Assembly: GCA_002353585.1 (NCBI GenBank)
Contig: DEJW01000031.1
Coordinates: 1 to 32,836, forward strand
From: Prevotellaceae bacterium UBA2738
Lineage (GTDB): Bacteria; Bacteroidota; Bacteroidia; Bacteroidales; Bacteroidaceae
DNA length: 32,836 nt
Reading direction: 5' to 3'
Shown: positions 1-6,863 of the stretch, piece by piece
Numbering within the stretch: position 1 is the first letter of the stretch
Layout of the letters: every line of letters begins with the position of its first letter
Made by a program: the position numbers and the translations under genes
Notes under the pieces: model-generated
Database searches by the model: none
Told to the model about the DNA's origin: nothing
The model's input: only the letters and a program-made list of their open reading frames with translations

Positions 1-38
1 TTACCTCTCAATGACTGGTATCTAAGCGGTTCTCTCAT
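1..38 (-). CDS. HepT-like HEPN toxin, 5' end only (runs off the window)
   Basis: An ATG at 38-36 opens a frame that reads MREPLRYQSLRG and leaves the window at base 1. DUF86/HEPN ribonuclease toxins usually start with a very similar MREpxRD-type peptide. The start overlaps the end of the MntA-like gene by 17 bases, the usual order in MntA-HepT modules. The catalytic RX4HXY motif would lie outside the window, so the identification rests on the N-terminus and the neighbour. Confidence 0.6.
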   Translation of the reverse strand, partial: MREPLRYQSLRG

Positions 39-318
39 AAATCAAGATTTTATCACGGTCAACTGAAGAACGAGCATAAGGAGCCAGGGAACGTTCCGTT
101 ACAAGGTCTACATTATGTCCGAGCAATTCCCTAAGGTCTTCAAACATGCCAAAGAACCTCAAGCCAACAGGCTTGCTTGTATCTAAAAGCACAAGAATGT
201 CAACATCTGAGTTTTCATCCTGTTCTCCTCTTGCATAAGAACCAAACAACCAAGCCTTCAAGACTGGTTGCGTCTTGAAGTATTCCTTTGCTTTATTTAC
301 TATGGTTTGCTTGTTCAT
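22..318 (-). CDS. MntA-type minimal nucleotidyltransferase antitoxin
   Basis: This 98-residue protein is a minimal nucleotidyltransferase. Around residues 26-42 it carries GSYARGEQDENSDVDILV, the GS-X10-DxD active-site signature of the MNT fold, and it has the usual family length. MntA antitoxins modify their HepT partner with AMP groups and so silence its RNase activity. The next gene on the same strand begins inside the end of this one and reads like a HEPN/HepT start, which supports a toxin-antitoxin operon. A -7 box TAATTTTG lies 29 bases upstream of the ATG. Family assignment is firm; that the pair is active is inferred. Confidence 0.85.
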   Translation of the reverse strand: MNKQTIVNKAKEYFKTQPVLKAWLFGSYARGEQDENSDVDILVLLDTSKPVGLRFFGMFEDLRELLGHNVDLVTERSLAPYARSSVDRDKILIYERTA

Positions 319-346
319 GATGGCATATAGTTTATAATGTCAGTTG

Positions 347-354
347 CAAAATTA
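347..354 (-). promoter_or_regulatory. -7 promoter box of the mntA-hepT operon
   Basis: On the minus strand this reads TAATTTTG, matching the Bacteroidota -7 consensus TAnnTTTG, 29 bases before the antitoxin start. Confidence 0.5.
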
Positions 355-1015
355 AGAAAAAGTTTCGTTTTCGCCAAATAAAAGGGGGAGAAAACTGTTT
401 TTGCACATTTCTCAGGAGAAAATCGTGGAAAGACCTTCACATTTTCATGTTTGCGGATGCTTAGCTACCAGGTGCGGGTGCTAAGTATCCGCGTGCCCTT
501 GCTTAGCAACTGCATCTGGGTGCTAAGCAAAGAGAGGGAAATGCAAGAAATATAGAATTTCTTAAAATAACCTCACATAGGTCACTTATGCGCTGGGAAA
601 GCGCATAAACACTGGGCTGAGGATAGTGACCTATGTTTTGCTATACCTCACTATAGAGGTCACTTGAGACCTCACCTTAATTTTAGGAATTATTAATTAG
701 GCTCCGAGCTTCGCTCGCCTGAGCACCTACGGAGCGCAAGAATTAGTAATTAAGTTGAAATTTAGATTGAAGTGACCTTTAAGTGACCTTTAAGTGACCT
801 CTCTCGAAAAGAGGTCACTATCGGGAATCCGCATAAACACTGGGCTGGGAGGGGCGTAAGTGAGGTTAGGAGGTTATTTACGAAAAACTTCACGTTTTTC
901 GTGAAATTAGAAATTGAAAAATTAGAAATTAGAATTTTCTTTTCTCTTTTGGTAAAAGCTATGCTTTTAGCGCTAAAAGTAATGCTTTTAGAGATAGAAG
1001 TAATGCTTTTAGATG
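355..1015. repeat. Gene-free hairpin-rich stretch
   Basis: No convincing gene lies here. The stretch is a mosaic of inverted repeats: 453-464 with 481-492 (12 bp, one mismatch), 499-508 with 521-530 (10 bp perfect, TTGCTTAGCA), 576-586 with 625-635 (11 bp perfect) enclosing 587-594 with 600-607 (8 bp perfect), and 793-802 with 810-819 (10 bp perfect). The octamer AGGTCACT or its complement occurs about seven times between 579 and 819. GCATAAACACTGGGCTG is repeated directly at 603-619 and 831-847, and the word ATGCTTTTAG recurs at 961-1011. Short frames that cross it are repeat-derived. Confidence 0.7.
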
Positions 1016-1053
1016 CAAAAGCATTGCCTCTGCACGAAGAGGCAATGCTTCTG
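1016..1053 (-). terminator. Strong hairpin downstream of the DUF4832-like gene
   Basis: A perfect 11-bp stem (1021-1031 with 1038-1048) with a 6-base loop lies about 30 bases after the stop codon of the large secreted protein gene; the pairing extends to about 16 bp with one mismatch. There is no clear T-run after it on the minus strand, so it may be a processing or stability hairpin, not a classical Rho-independent terminator. Confidence 0.4.
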
Positions 1054-1077
1054 TAAAAGATAATTTTGGTGAATGAT

Positions 1078-2943
1078 TTATTGCACGATTTGCAGTTTGC
1101 CGTCAACAATCACTGCGCCCTTGTAGTTGGCATCAACGGGCTGTCCGCTGAGGTTGTAACGCTGGCTGCTCTTAGGCGATGCTGCTGGTGCAGATACCTG
1201 CTCAACTGCGGTTGGTTCTTCTGGCAGCAGTATGAGGAAAAGGAATATTTGGTTGGTTCCCTTCTTTAGGTTGTAGGTCTGACCTGCTGTGGCAGTGAAG
1301 GTGTATCGTCCGTTGGCATCAGTAGTTACCACAGCGTCGTTAATCTGGATGGTCTGGTTGGCAGGTGATGTGCTTCCTCCGAAGATGAGGGTTACGTCGC
1401 CGCTATAGGTAGGAGTGATGTTGAGCGATGTAGTATTCTCCATCTTGATACATGTGCTGTAGGTTTTGTCTCCGTAGGTTACTGAACCCTTGCTGGTAGA
1501 TGAATTGCCTGAAACGAACACTACTTGATTGGTTGATGGGTGTGTACCACTAAAATAGCAGATAGTTGCATCATCAACAGGTTCTGGAGTAGGGGTTGGG
1601 GTAGGTGCTGGAGCCTCTGTAGTGCCTTGGAACTGAATCTCCTGAGTGTCGAGTATGAAGTCGCTCACGATTTTGAGGTCGGCAGTATTGCTGAGGTTGG
1701 CTGCAATCTCCATAACCTTTTCCTCGCCAGGCAGCAGACCCTTGAGTGATGTCTCGCAACGAGTCTCGCCGATAGCAAAATAAGCATCACGATAGAGTGG
1801 GGCAATACCCTCGTTGGTAACGGTGAGACGGGTAGAGGTTCCGTTTACCTCACACTTGGTCAGTTTGATGCGATAGCCTGACTCCATAGTTGCCTCCTTA
1901 AAGCGGGCTGCTGTGCCGTAAGTGCCACCAGGAGCATCGTTGGCTATCATGAATGTGATATGATATTTGGCTGACTGCTCCTCCCATGTGTGACCATACA
2001 TGCCAGCAGGGTTGAGGAAATTCTTCTGGTCGCTACTCTTGTAATAGCTTACCTCGCCTCCGCAGACGCCAGTCTTCCAACGTTTTTTTTCGCCGATGGC
2101 ATTCCAGCACTCCTCGTTATAACCGTCGCCAGAACCTATCTCATGCTTCTGGTGCATGAAAGAGTCGTCGAAGAGTCCGAAGGTGAGTCCCATTAAATCG
2201 TTATCGTCCACGAATGGAGTATATTCATCATCGGCAGCATCGATAGAGATGAGCCAAGGAATGCTTGTCATCACGCTGCTGAGATGTTGGAAAAACTCCT
2301 TCTGGTAAGCCTTGGTAGGGAAGTTGACACCAAAATTGATGTTCGTGCCATAGATGTGGTACTCAGACCAGTGGCCGAAGCCCACCTCGAGGAATGCAAG
2401 ACGCTTGTCGTTAGCATAACGCTTGGCAAAGTCGGTATAGAACTGCTTGGTAAAGCGCTTCAGCTCCTCGTTGCTCCAGTCGGCATAGTATGTAGGACCG
2501 TCGCCGCCAGGGTTAGAGGCGTAAGTCTCGTGGTAGTCGCTACGATCCTTTATATACTGAGGTACGGCTGTAGCACCCTTCACAGCGCCCTTGATATCGT
2601 CGCCGCTGGGATATTCATAGCGGAAACGTGCTACGAGCTGGTGACCTCGGCTTGCCACATCAGCGAGCTTGTTGTCAAACCAAGTCCAGTCGTAGATGAT
2701 GCTACCGTCCTGGTTGCATCCTTTCACCACCATGCAAGGCAGACAATAGGAGAACTCCAGTGAGATAGAACCGCCATAGGTGCTGTGAAGGTCTGCAGCC
2801 AGGTCAGGCCACAATACTAAACCCGTCATAGGCTGAGGGTGTGTAATCTGTCTGTCAACGTCGATGGAAGTCCACTCTTGAGCGTTGATAGATACTGTCA
2901 TAAGCATGAATGACAGCAAGGTTAGTAGTTTCTTTGTAATCAT
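1078..2943 (-). CDS. Secreted DUF4832-like glycan-associated protein
   Basis: This 621-residue protein starts with a signal peptide (MITKKLLTLLSFMLMTVSINAQ, cut near residue 21). Residues 25-350 look like a TIM-barrel-type domain; the segment EVGFGHWSEYHIYG (about 186-199, acidic residue E194) resembles the GPWGEWH region of DUF4832/DUF4874 proteins. A beta-sandwich region of DUF4832 type follows at about 365-445, then a Pro/Thr linker (APAPTPTPTPEP, near 455-466), a beta-rich module at about 470-575 that could bind carbohydrate, and a C-terminal YNLSGQPV...IVDGKLQIV tail of the kind seen on many secreted Prevotella proteins. The substrate is not known. It is transcribed alone from a TAACTTTG box at 2987-2994. 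Function as a glycoside hydrolase is possible but not shown. Confidence 0.65.
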   Translation of the reverse strand: MITKKLLTLLSFMLMTVSINAQEWTSIDVDRQITHPQPMTGLVLWPDLAADLHSTYGGSISLEFSYCLPCMVVKGCNQDGSIIYDWTWFDNKLADVASRGHQLVARFRYEYPSGDDIKGAVKGATAVPQYIKDRSDYHETYASNPGGDGPTYYADWSNEELKRFTKQFYTDFAKRYANDKRLAFLEVGFGHWSEYHIYGTNINFGVNFPTKAYQKEFFQHLSSVMTSIPWLISIDAADDEYTPFVDDNDLMGLTFGLFDDSFMHQKHEIGSGDGYNEECWNAIGEKKRWKTGVCGGEVSYYKSSDQKNFLNPAGMYGHTWEEQSAKYHITFMIANDAPGGTYGTAARFKEATMESGYRIKLTKCEVNGTSTRLTVTNEGIAPLYRDAYFAIGETRCETSLKGLLPGEEKVMEIAANLSNTADLKIVSDFILDTQEIQFQGTTEAPAPTPTPTPEPVDDATICYFSGTHPSTNQVVFVSGNSSTSKGSVTYGDKTYSTCIKMENTTSLNITPTYSGDVTLIFGGSTSPANQTIQINDAVVTTDANGRYTFTATAGQTYNLKKGTNQIFLFLILLPEEPTAVEQVSAPAASPKSSQRYNLSGQPVDANYKGAVIVDGKLQIVQ

Positions 2944-2986
2944 CTTTTTGATAAAGCTATTATAGTTAATGTCTCTGTATTTTTTG

Positions 2987-2994
2987 CAAAGTTA
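2987..2994 (-). promoter_or_regulatory. -7 promoter box of the DUF4832-like gene
   Basis: Minus strand TAACTTTG, a match to TAnnTTTG, 43 bases before the start codon. Confidence 0.5.
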
Positions 2995-3029
2995 CGAAGA
3001 AATATTGACAAACGAGAAGAAAAATAGAA

Positions 3030-3064
3030 AAAAAAATAAAAAAGACCCACGAAAGTGAGTCTTT
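3030..3064 (-). terminator. Rho-independent terminator of tRNA-Cys
   Basis: Minus-strand RNA folds as GACTCAC-TTTC-GTGGGTC (3061-3044), flanked by A- and T-runs. The one non-Watson-Crick pair is a G-U wobble on the minus strand but an A-C mismatch on the plus strand, so the hairpin is built for minus-strand transcription, that is, for tRNA-Cys. Confidence 0.8.
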
Positions 3065-3069
3065 TTTAG

Positions 3070-3141
3070 AGGTGCGTGGCGGAGTCGAACCGCCCTGGCC
3101 GGTTTTGCAGACCGGAGACTAAACCGCTCATCCAACACACC
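3070..3141 (-). tRNA. tRNA-Cys (anticodon GCA)
   Basis: The minus strand folds as a tRNA: acceptor GGTGTGT with ACGCACC, anticodon stem CCGGT/ACCGG around loop CTGCAAA (anticodon GCA at 3108-3106), a T arm GGCGG-TTCGACT-CCGCC, and discriminator base U, as expected for tRNA-Cys. CCA is not encoded. A TACCTTTG box at 3192-3199 lies upstream and a terminator follows directly. Confidence 0.95.
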
Positions 3142-3191
3142 ATAGTTGTTTTTTATCCCAGTGGATAGCCCTATTAGCGATTTAGCGGGTG

Positions 3192-3199
3192 CAAAGGTA
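3192..3199 (-). promoter_or_regulatory. -7 promoter box of tRNA-Cys
   Basis: Minus strand TACCTTTG, about 50 bases before the mature 5' end of tRNA-Cys. It is divergent from the tRNA-Leu promoter at 3316. Confidence 0.55.
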
Positions 3200-3209
3200 A
3201 TAAAATAAA

Positions 3210-3237
3210 TGAAGAATGAAGAATGAAGAATGAAGAA
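3210..3237. repeat. Heptad tandem repeat, 4 x TGAAGAA
   Basis: Four exact copies of TGAAGAA between the divergent tRNA promoters. Same 7-bp period as the repeats at 3283, 21465 and 30685. Confidence 0.85.
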
Positions 3238-3282
3238 TTATGGTTTGTTTTGCATTTTTTAACAAGATAAACGAAAAAACTG

Positions 3283-3310
3283 TGAACTGTGAACTGTGAA
3301 TTATGAATTA
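3283..3310. repeat. Heptad tandem repeat, 4 units (TGAACTG, TGAATTA)
   Basis: Two TGAACTG units followed by two TGAATTA units; the last ends 5 bases before the -7 box of tRNA-Leu. Confidence 0.85.
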
Positions 3311-3315
3311 TTTTG

Positions 3316-3323
3316 TACCTTTG
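3316..3323 (+). promoter_or_regulatory. -7 promoter box of tRNA-Leu
   Basis: TACCTTTG followed by CACTCGC, about 88 bases before the mature tRNA-Leu 5' end. The same TTTGCACTCGC follows the candidate sRNA promoter at 8513. Confidence 0.55.
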
Positions 3324-3410
3324 CACTCGCAAAAAAGCAGAGCTTACACGAGCCTGCTGTGCAGACACTCGTTTTTTGCTTCGTGCGAACACGTTTGTCA
3401 ACAGATTTTA

Positions 3411-3492
3411 GCGCCTGTGGCGAAATTGGTAGACGCGCTAGACTTAGGATCTAGTGTCTTGCGATGTGCAGGTTCGAGTCCTGTCAGGCGCA
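3411..3492 (+). tRNA. tRNA-Leu (anticodon TAG), integration target
   Basis: Acceptor GCGCCTG (3411-3417) pairs with CAGGCGC (3485-3491), discriminator A. Anticodon stem CTAGA/TCTAG surrounds loop CTTAGGA with anticodon TAG at 3445-3447; a long variable arm marks a class II tRNA, and the T arm is GCAGG-TTCGAGT-CCTGT. Its 3' end (3480-3493) is repeated at 10831-10844, so it is the attachment site of the element that follows; the tRNA remains intact. Confidence 0.95.
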
Positions 3493-3493
3493 C
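3480..3493 (+). other. attL core (CCTGTCAGGCGCAC)
   Basis: Last part of the T stem, the 3' acceptor strand and two further bases of tRNA-Leu; identical to 10831-10844. Confidence 0.85.
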
Positions 3494-3497
3494 AAGT

Positions 3498-3550
3498 AGA
3501 AAATCTAACTATCTGTTTTTCAGATAATTGGATTTTCTATTTTTATTTTT
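3498..3550 (+). terminator. Element-borne terminator just after tRNA-Leu
   Basis: An 18-bp stem (3498-3515 with 3521-3538), broken only by two non-canonical pairs, with a TTTTT loop and a following T-rich tract (ATTTTTATTTTT). It begins five bases inside the element and would end tRNA-Leu transcripts now that the chromosomal terminator is 7.3 kb away. Confidence 0.75.
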
Positions 3551-3557
3551 GGTAACA

Positions 3558-3597
3558 TTTTGGCGACACTTTTGGTGGTGGAAGAGTAAAAAGTGTC
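3558..3597. repeat. Left subterminal repeat TTTTGGCGACACTT
   Basis: The 14-mer at 3558-3571 occurs as an exact inverted copy at 10682-10695 near the other end of the element. Locally GACACTTTT (3565-3573) also pairs with AAAAGTGTC (3589-3597). Candidate arm-type site for the integrase. Confidence 0.55.
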
Positions 3598-3866
3598 TAT
3601 TTATATTTTTTTAAAACTGTGTGCTTGTGAGCATTTCATAAAGACGTGAATTACGTGTGATACACAAAATTTTTGTGGAATGTCTTTATTTATATCTCGT
3701 CCGACAAGTCCGACACTCTAAGTTCTTAGCAAGAAGTGTTTTTGTCGGACAAAAACGTGTGGATTCGTCGGACTTGCCTGACTTGTCCGACTTGTCCGAC
3801 AAGTCGGACACTCCACAAAATCTTTTTGAATTGCTCGCAGGCTTACACTATAATGACGAGATAATG
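3598..3866. repeat. Gene-free stretch with GTCCGAC repeats
   Basis: About 270 bases without a convincing gene. From 3699 to 3809 GTCCGAC or GTCGGAC occurs about seven times, including 9-bp tandem units GACTTGTCC and small palindromes such as TTTTTGTCGGACAAAAA near 3752. Open frames across it are low-complexity Ser/Asp/Lys strings and are not credible as genes. Confidence 0.6.
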
Positions 3867-4304
3867 CTATTTCTTTACCCTTGTAAGTTCTATATCACAA
3901 GCGGAACTACCTATGCGTTTTGGGTCATAATCCCTATACAAAATCAATCTTCCTGTTTTTCCATTGAACAACTTTATAGTATAATAAGTCATCTCTTCTG
4001 CTATTTCATTGTACTCTACCAAGTAACAGCCTTTTGATGGTTTCCCGACTTTTGATTTGTCGTACGATTGCGGAATTTTGTCAGCAAGATAATATGTGTA
4101 ACGAATCCCCCTTGGACGCCCAACCTTTTGCATAGTCATATTGCGTTTTGTAAAGGTATAGTAAAACTTAAATGCTTTGTTTTCACTTACCTGATTAACA
4201 TGAAGCCACTTTGTTCCTATCAAAGAAGAGGAACTTATGTATTGTTGGGCATTGCATAGCGTTGCTAACATAATAGTATAGGAAATTATTATAATCTTTT
4301 TCAT
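3867..4304 (-). CDS. Small secreted protein of unknown function (cargo)
   Basis: The 145-residue product has an N-terminal signal peptide (hydrophobic residues 3-18, likely cut after CNA at about residue 19). The mature part is basic and beta-rich, starting with SLIGTKWLHV, which resembles the first strand of lipocalin-like small secreted domains, but I do not recognise a family. Its start overlaps the stop of the gene before it by 4 bases, so the two are translationally coupled. It is the last gene at the left end of the element and so probably cargo. Confidence 0.6.
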   Translation of the reverse strand: MKKIIIISYTIMLATLCNAQQYISSSSLIGTKWLHVNQVSENKAFKFYYTFTKRNMTMQKVGRPRGIRYTYYLADKIPQSYDKSKVGKPSKGCYLVEYNEIAEEMTYYTIKLFNGKTGRLILYRDYDPKRIGSSACDIELTRVKK

Positions 4305-4504
4305 TTGTATGGTGTTTTTTTACCGTTATAAATAAATATATCATGATTCTGAAAATCATCTTTTGGAATTCGCTGTGCTTCTTCAAATCCTGAGGCACAA
4401 TAATAATAGTCCGTGTCAGAGGCAACTATGGTTACCATGTGTGCTCCCGAATCTGTATCTATTATTCCGAAGACAACTTCACCTTTATCCATGTGTTTAT
4501 CCAC
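4301..4504 (-). CDS. Small protein of unknown function (cargo)
   Basis: A 67-residue frame starting with GTG at 4504, or with ATG at 4492. It is acidic, lacks a signal peptide, and contains GEVVFGIIDTDSG and FEEAQRIPKDDF. The frame is open upstream to the stop codon of the preceding gene at 4583, and the protein-like segment there (REAFSLKEVDKHMD) suggests that the true start is further upstream with a rare codon, or that this is the tail of a broken longer gene. It overlaps the next gene by 4 bases. No family recognised. Confidence 0.45.
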   Translation of the reverse strand: MDKHMDKGEVVFGIIDTDSGAHMVTIVASDTDYYYCASGFEEAQRIPKDDFQNHDIFIYNGKKTPYK

Positions 4505-4582
4505 TTCTTTTAAGGAAAAGGCCTCCCTTGTTATATCGCAACAACACCCTGCACAATGCGAGGTGTTGTTTGCTGTATTTTT

Positions 4583-5038
4583 TTATTTCGGACTCTCTGT
4601 AACGTCGCTTATGAGTCCATTCTCTGTGTATATGTATAGCGTAACATCTTTTATAACACTTTCACCATTAGCCATTGGCCAATCAGCCTGAAATGTCATG
4701 ATGTAGCAACTGTCAGATACTGTGATGTTCATTGTTGACATTATCATTGTATCTCCATAATCGCAAGTTAGGAAATCCATTCCAACTCCATTTGTTAACT
4801 CGTTCTCCATGAGCGAAAAGAACTCTGGTGTACAATGACTGCTTACATAATTGCGATATGCAGAATTCTGCCACCAGATAAGGCATGAATCATCGCTCCA
4901 GATTTCTTGGTATTTAATGTAAAAATGTTTTAGTTGATTACATTTTGCTTCATTGTAGTTTTCTGCATAACAGGATAAAGATGCTAATACAGTCACTGCA
5001 CAAAGCAACATTTTAATAAGAGTAGTTTTTTTTATCAT
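4583..5038 (-). CDS. Secreted DUF3828-like protein (cargo)
   Basis: This 151-residue protein has a signal peptide (hydrophobic residues 7-25, likely cut after YA). The mature part (FYIKYQEIWSD at about 38, then a Cys-containing central part and a beta-rich end with WPMANGESVIKDVTLYIY) resembles DUF3828 proteins, small periplasmic NTF2-like domains; this is a tentative match. Its start lies 26 bases inside the preceding remnant gene. Its stop is in the same frame as the small protein that follows. Its role in the element is unknown. Confidence 0.55.
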   Translation of the reverse strand: MIKKTTLIKMLLCAVTVLASLSCYAENYNEAKCNQLKHFYIKYQEIWSDDSCLIWWQNSAYRNYVSSHCTPEFFSLMENELTNGVGMDFLTCDYGDTMIMSTMNITVSDSCYIMTFQADWPMANGESVIKDVTLYIYTENGLISDVTESPK

Positions 5039-5339
5039 TTTCGATATATTTTATAGTTGTTATACTTTCTGTAATCTCTGCCAGGCCCATTGTTGTTTGG
5101 TTCAAAAAAGTCGGACACCCATTGTGAACCATTGTACATATGTATGTGCCCTGCGCGGTGGCCACCATGCTGTGCACCTGTTCTTCATAACGGATAAAAG
5201 AAGGAAGGTTCTCAACCCCAAATACAGTAGTGAGCAAGTCTGCCCAGAATAGTTGAGACTCGCCTTTTTCATATCCTTTTCCTTGCCAGCGTTCAGCAAA
5301 CTCAGCAGCAGCTAACGCTATTTGCTTATCTGTTTTCAT
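5013..5339 (-). pseudogene. N-terminal remnant of a MmeI-like restriction-methylase
   Basis: Residues 5-53 (from AAAEFAERWQGKGYEKG to PSFIRYEEQVHSM) match the conserved N-terminus of large type IIG/IIL DNA methyltransferase-nucleases, proteins of about 900-1000 residues. In that family EEQV is followed by the HTSFID nuclease region. Here the sequence changes to an unrelated 55-residue tail and stops at residue 108. So this is a truncated fragment without nuclease or methylase motifs, perhaps fused to other sequence. The ATG at 5339 is preferred because the homology starts just after it and a TATCTTTG box lies at 5365-5372, which would make longer starts overlap the promoter. Confidence 0.65.
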
Positions 5340-5364
5340 ATTAGATTTGCTTCTATTTTGGGTA

Positions 5365-5372
5365 CAAAGATA
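5365..5372 (-). promoter_or_regulatory. -7 promoter box of the cargo operon
   Basis: Minus strand TATCTTTG, 26 bases before the ATG of the methylase remnant; probably drives all four genes to 3867. Confidence 0.5.
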
Positions 5373-5399
5373 CAAAAAAAGGATTATATAAGAAACATT

Positions 5400-5777
5400 T
5401 TACAATTTCTTTTTTACATCCACAAAAACCTTCCATGCCTCTTCGATAACGGTAGCCCATTCTGTAAGAGTTCTTACATCAAGTATGAATTTTAGTCTTT
5501 GCTCCTTTGGCATGTTCTTTGAATAGAACTGTATAGCTTCATTAAAACTCAAAATCTTTTCTTCGGCTGTTTTCAACTCCTTCAGAGTCTTTAATTCTTC
5601 ATCAGATAATACTTTTGAAGGTTTGTAATTCAGTGCAGACTGACGATAGTATTGTGACACTGTTAATCCTTTTTTATCAGCTCTTTTTTGTATCTTTAAT
5701 TTTTCTTCTTCGCTAACTCGGATATCAATTCTGTCATTTCTAAAGTCTTTACCTATAATTGAAAATATATCTTCCAT
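5400..5777 (-). CDS. Ribbon-helix-helix protein, MobC-like
   Basis: The 125-residue protein starts with MEDIFSIIGKDF. Residues 15-50 (RIDIRVSEEEKLKIQKRADK through GLTVSQYYRQSAL) are a typical ribbon-helix-helix DNA-binding segment as found in MobC-type relaxosome accessory proteins of Bacteroides elements; the rest is helical and charged. I chose the ATG at 5777 because the upstream extension would be translated from the GTAC-rich repeat, an unlikely protein sequence. The repeat cluster at 5813-5879, directly upstream, is a natural binding site. No relaxase gene is nearby, so it could be a repressor or replication accessory protein. Confidence 0.65.
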   Translation of the reverse strand: MEDIFSIIGKDFRNDRIDIRVSEEEKLKIQKRADKKGLTVSQYYRQSALNYKPSKVLSDEELKTLKELKTAEEKILSFNEAIQFYSKNMPKEQRLKFILDVRTLTEWATVIEEAWKVFVDVKKKL

Positions 5778-5812
5778 ACTATTTTGTTTGTGAGCCTGCG
5801 AGCTATGCAAGA

Positions 5813-5879
5813 CGTACATGTACGTACATTTTGTACACACAATGTACGTCTGTATTGTACGTACATGTACGGACACGTA
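5813..5879. repeat. GTAC-rich palindromic cluster
   Basis: Nine GTAC tetramers in 67 bases. A perfect 16-bp inverted repeat (5813-5828 with 5856-5871) encloses a further 9-bp inverted repeat built on ACGTACATT and AATGTACGT. Placed 35 bases upstream of the ribbon-helix-helix gene: candidate operator, oriT or origin. Confidence 0.7.
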
Positions 5880-5951
5880 CACTTCTTGCTAACACCGCTT
5901 TGTTTTGGTTTATAAATTCGTTATAACTATCTAAATATTTTTTGAAAATGC

Positions 5952-6863
5952 TTAAAGCAATAAATGGTATTTTCTTTTTGCCTGCAGGTATTCATTTACG
6001 TCTTTACATTTGGTGTCCTTAAATATGGAGAAACGAGAACGAATATCTATGGCAGAGGGTAGGGCAGTAAGGAGTTTTTTTGTTGCATCGTCACCACCTT
6101 TGTCGTTGTCGAGGGAAAGAAAAATTGTATTTTTATAATTTTTCAATGCTTTAACAGCTCGGTCAACGAGCGCAACGCTATTTAGGACTAAATAGTTATG
6201 TTTTACATCACCGCAAAGAGTAGCGAATGACAACATATCCATAAAGCCTTCAAACACTACCACTGGAGTATTATTGAAGCGAAAGATAGTAGATATACCT
6301 TTGGGCGCATTCGCACCTTTGAAGCCGTTAGCGTTGCCCGTGTACGGTGCACTGCGAAGCTCGAAACCGCCATTGTCATTTTGGAAAGCAATGGCTGTGA
6401 GGTAGGCACTGCCATCTTTGCGAAATGAGTAGTGAGCTTCTCGGCAGAACTGCTTGGCATATTCTACATTTATTCCTCGATTATGAAGGTAATCAAGCAG
6501 TTGCATAGATTGTAGGCTAACCGTATCGAATACAGCAAAAGCATTGTGCTGACCTCTCCTTTCCTTTGTCCTATTATTTACTGGCAAGGAGGGCTGAGGA
6601 AAAGAAAGCGTCTTTTCCCCGAAGCGTGAGCACACTTCACTCACACTGGAGGTATTCCATACCTTCAATGCCAGGTCAATAACACTTCCATGTTCCCCTG
6701 TGGCGAAGTCATGCCAACCTCTACCATCGTTAGAGACAGACAGTGAGGGGTGTGCATCCTCACGCCAAGGACACCTATAGAGGTAACCACCAGCAACCTT
6801 CTTTGCTGCCTCGCCCAACAGGTCGAAACAGGTATATCGTTCTTTTATTTCAGATGTACTCAT
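5952..6863 (-). CDS. Toprim primase of the integrated element
   Basis: The 303-residue protein has an N-terminal CHC2-like zinc-finger region at about 25-70 (RCPWREDAHPSLSV, WHDFATGEHGSVIDLA) in which the second cysteine pair is absent, as in many Bacteroides element primases. A Toprim domain follows at about 200-290, with the conserved acidic residues in VVVFEGFMD and SLDNDKGGDDA. Such proteins make RNA primers for replication of excised elements; PrmN1 of NBU1 is the known parallel. The gene lies after the helicase gene, separated by a 300-base iteron-rich gap that may be the origin. Confidence 0.8.
   Translation of the reverse strand: MSTSEIKERYTCFDLLGEAAKKVAGGYLYRCPWREDAHPSLSVSNDGRGWHDFATGEHGSVIDLALKVWNTSSVSEVCSRFGEKTLSFPQPSLPVNNRTKERRGQHNAFAVFDTVSLQSMQLLDYLHNRGINVEYAKQFCREAHYSFRKDGSAYLTAIAFQNDNGGFELRSAPYTGNANGFKGANAPKGISTIFRFNNTPVVVFEGFMDMLSFATLCGDVKHNYLVLNSVALVDRAVKALKNYKNTIFLSLDNDKGGDDATKKLLTALPSAIDIRSRFSIFKDTKCKDVNEYLQAKRKYHLLL

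Noticed and set aside
762..1109. 115-residue minus-strand frame in the repeat stretch
   Set aside because: Its sequence (SKSITSISKSITFSAKSI) is coded by the tandem ATGCTTTTAG words, and it overlaps the end of the DUF4832-like gene.
3657..4037. 126-residue plus-strand frame over the GTCCGAC repeats
   Set aside because: The SDLPDLSDLSDKSD string comes from the 9-bp repeats, and the end lies opposite a better minus-strand gene with a signal peptide.
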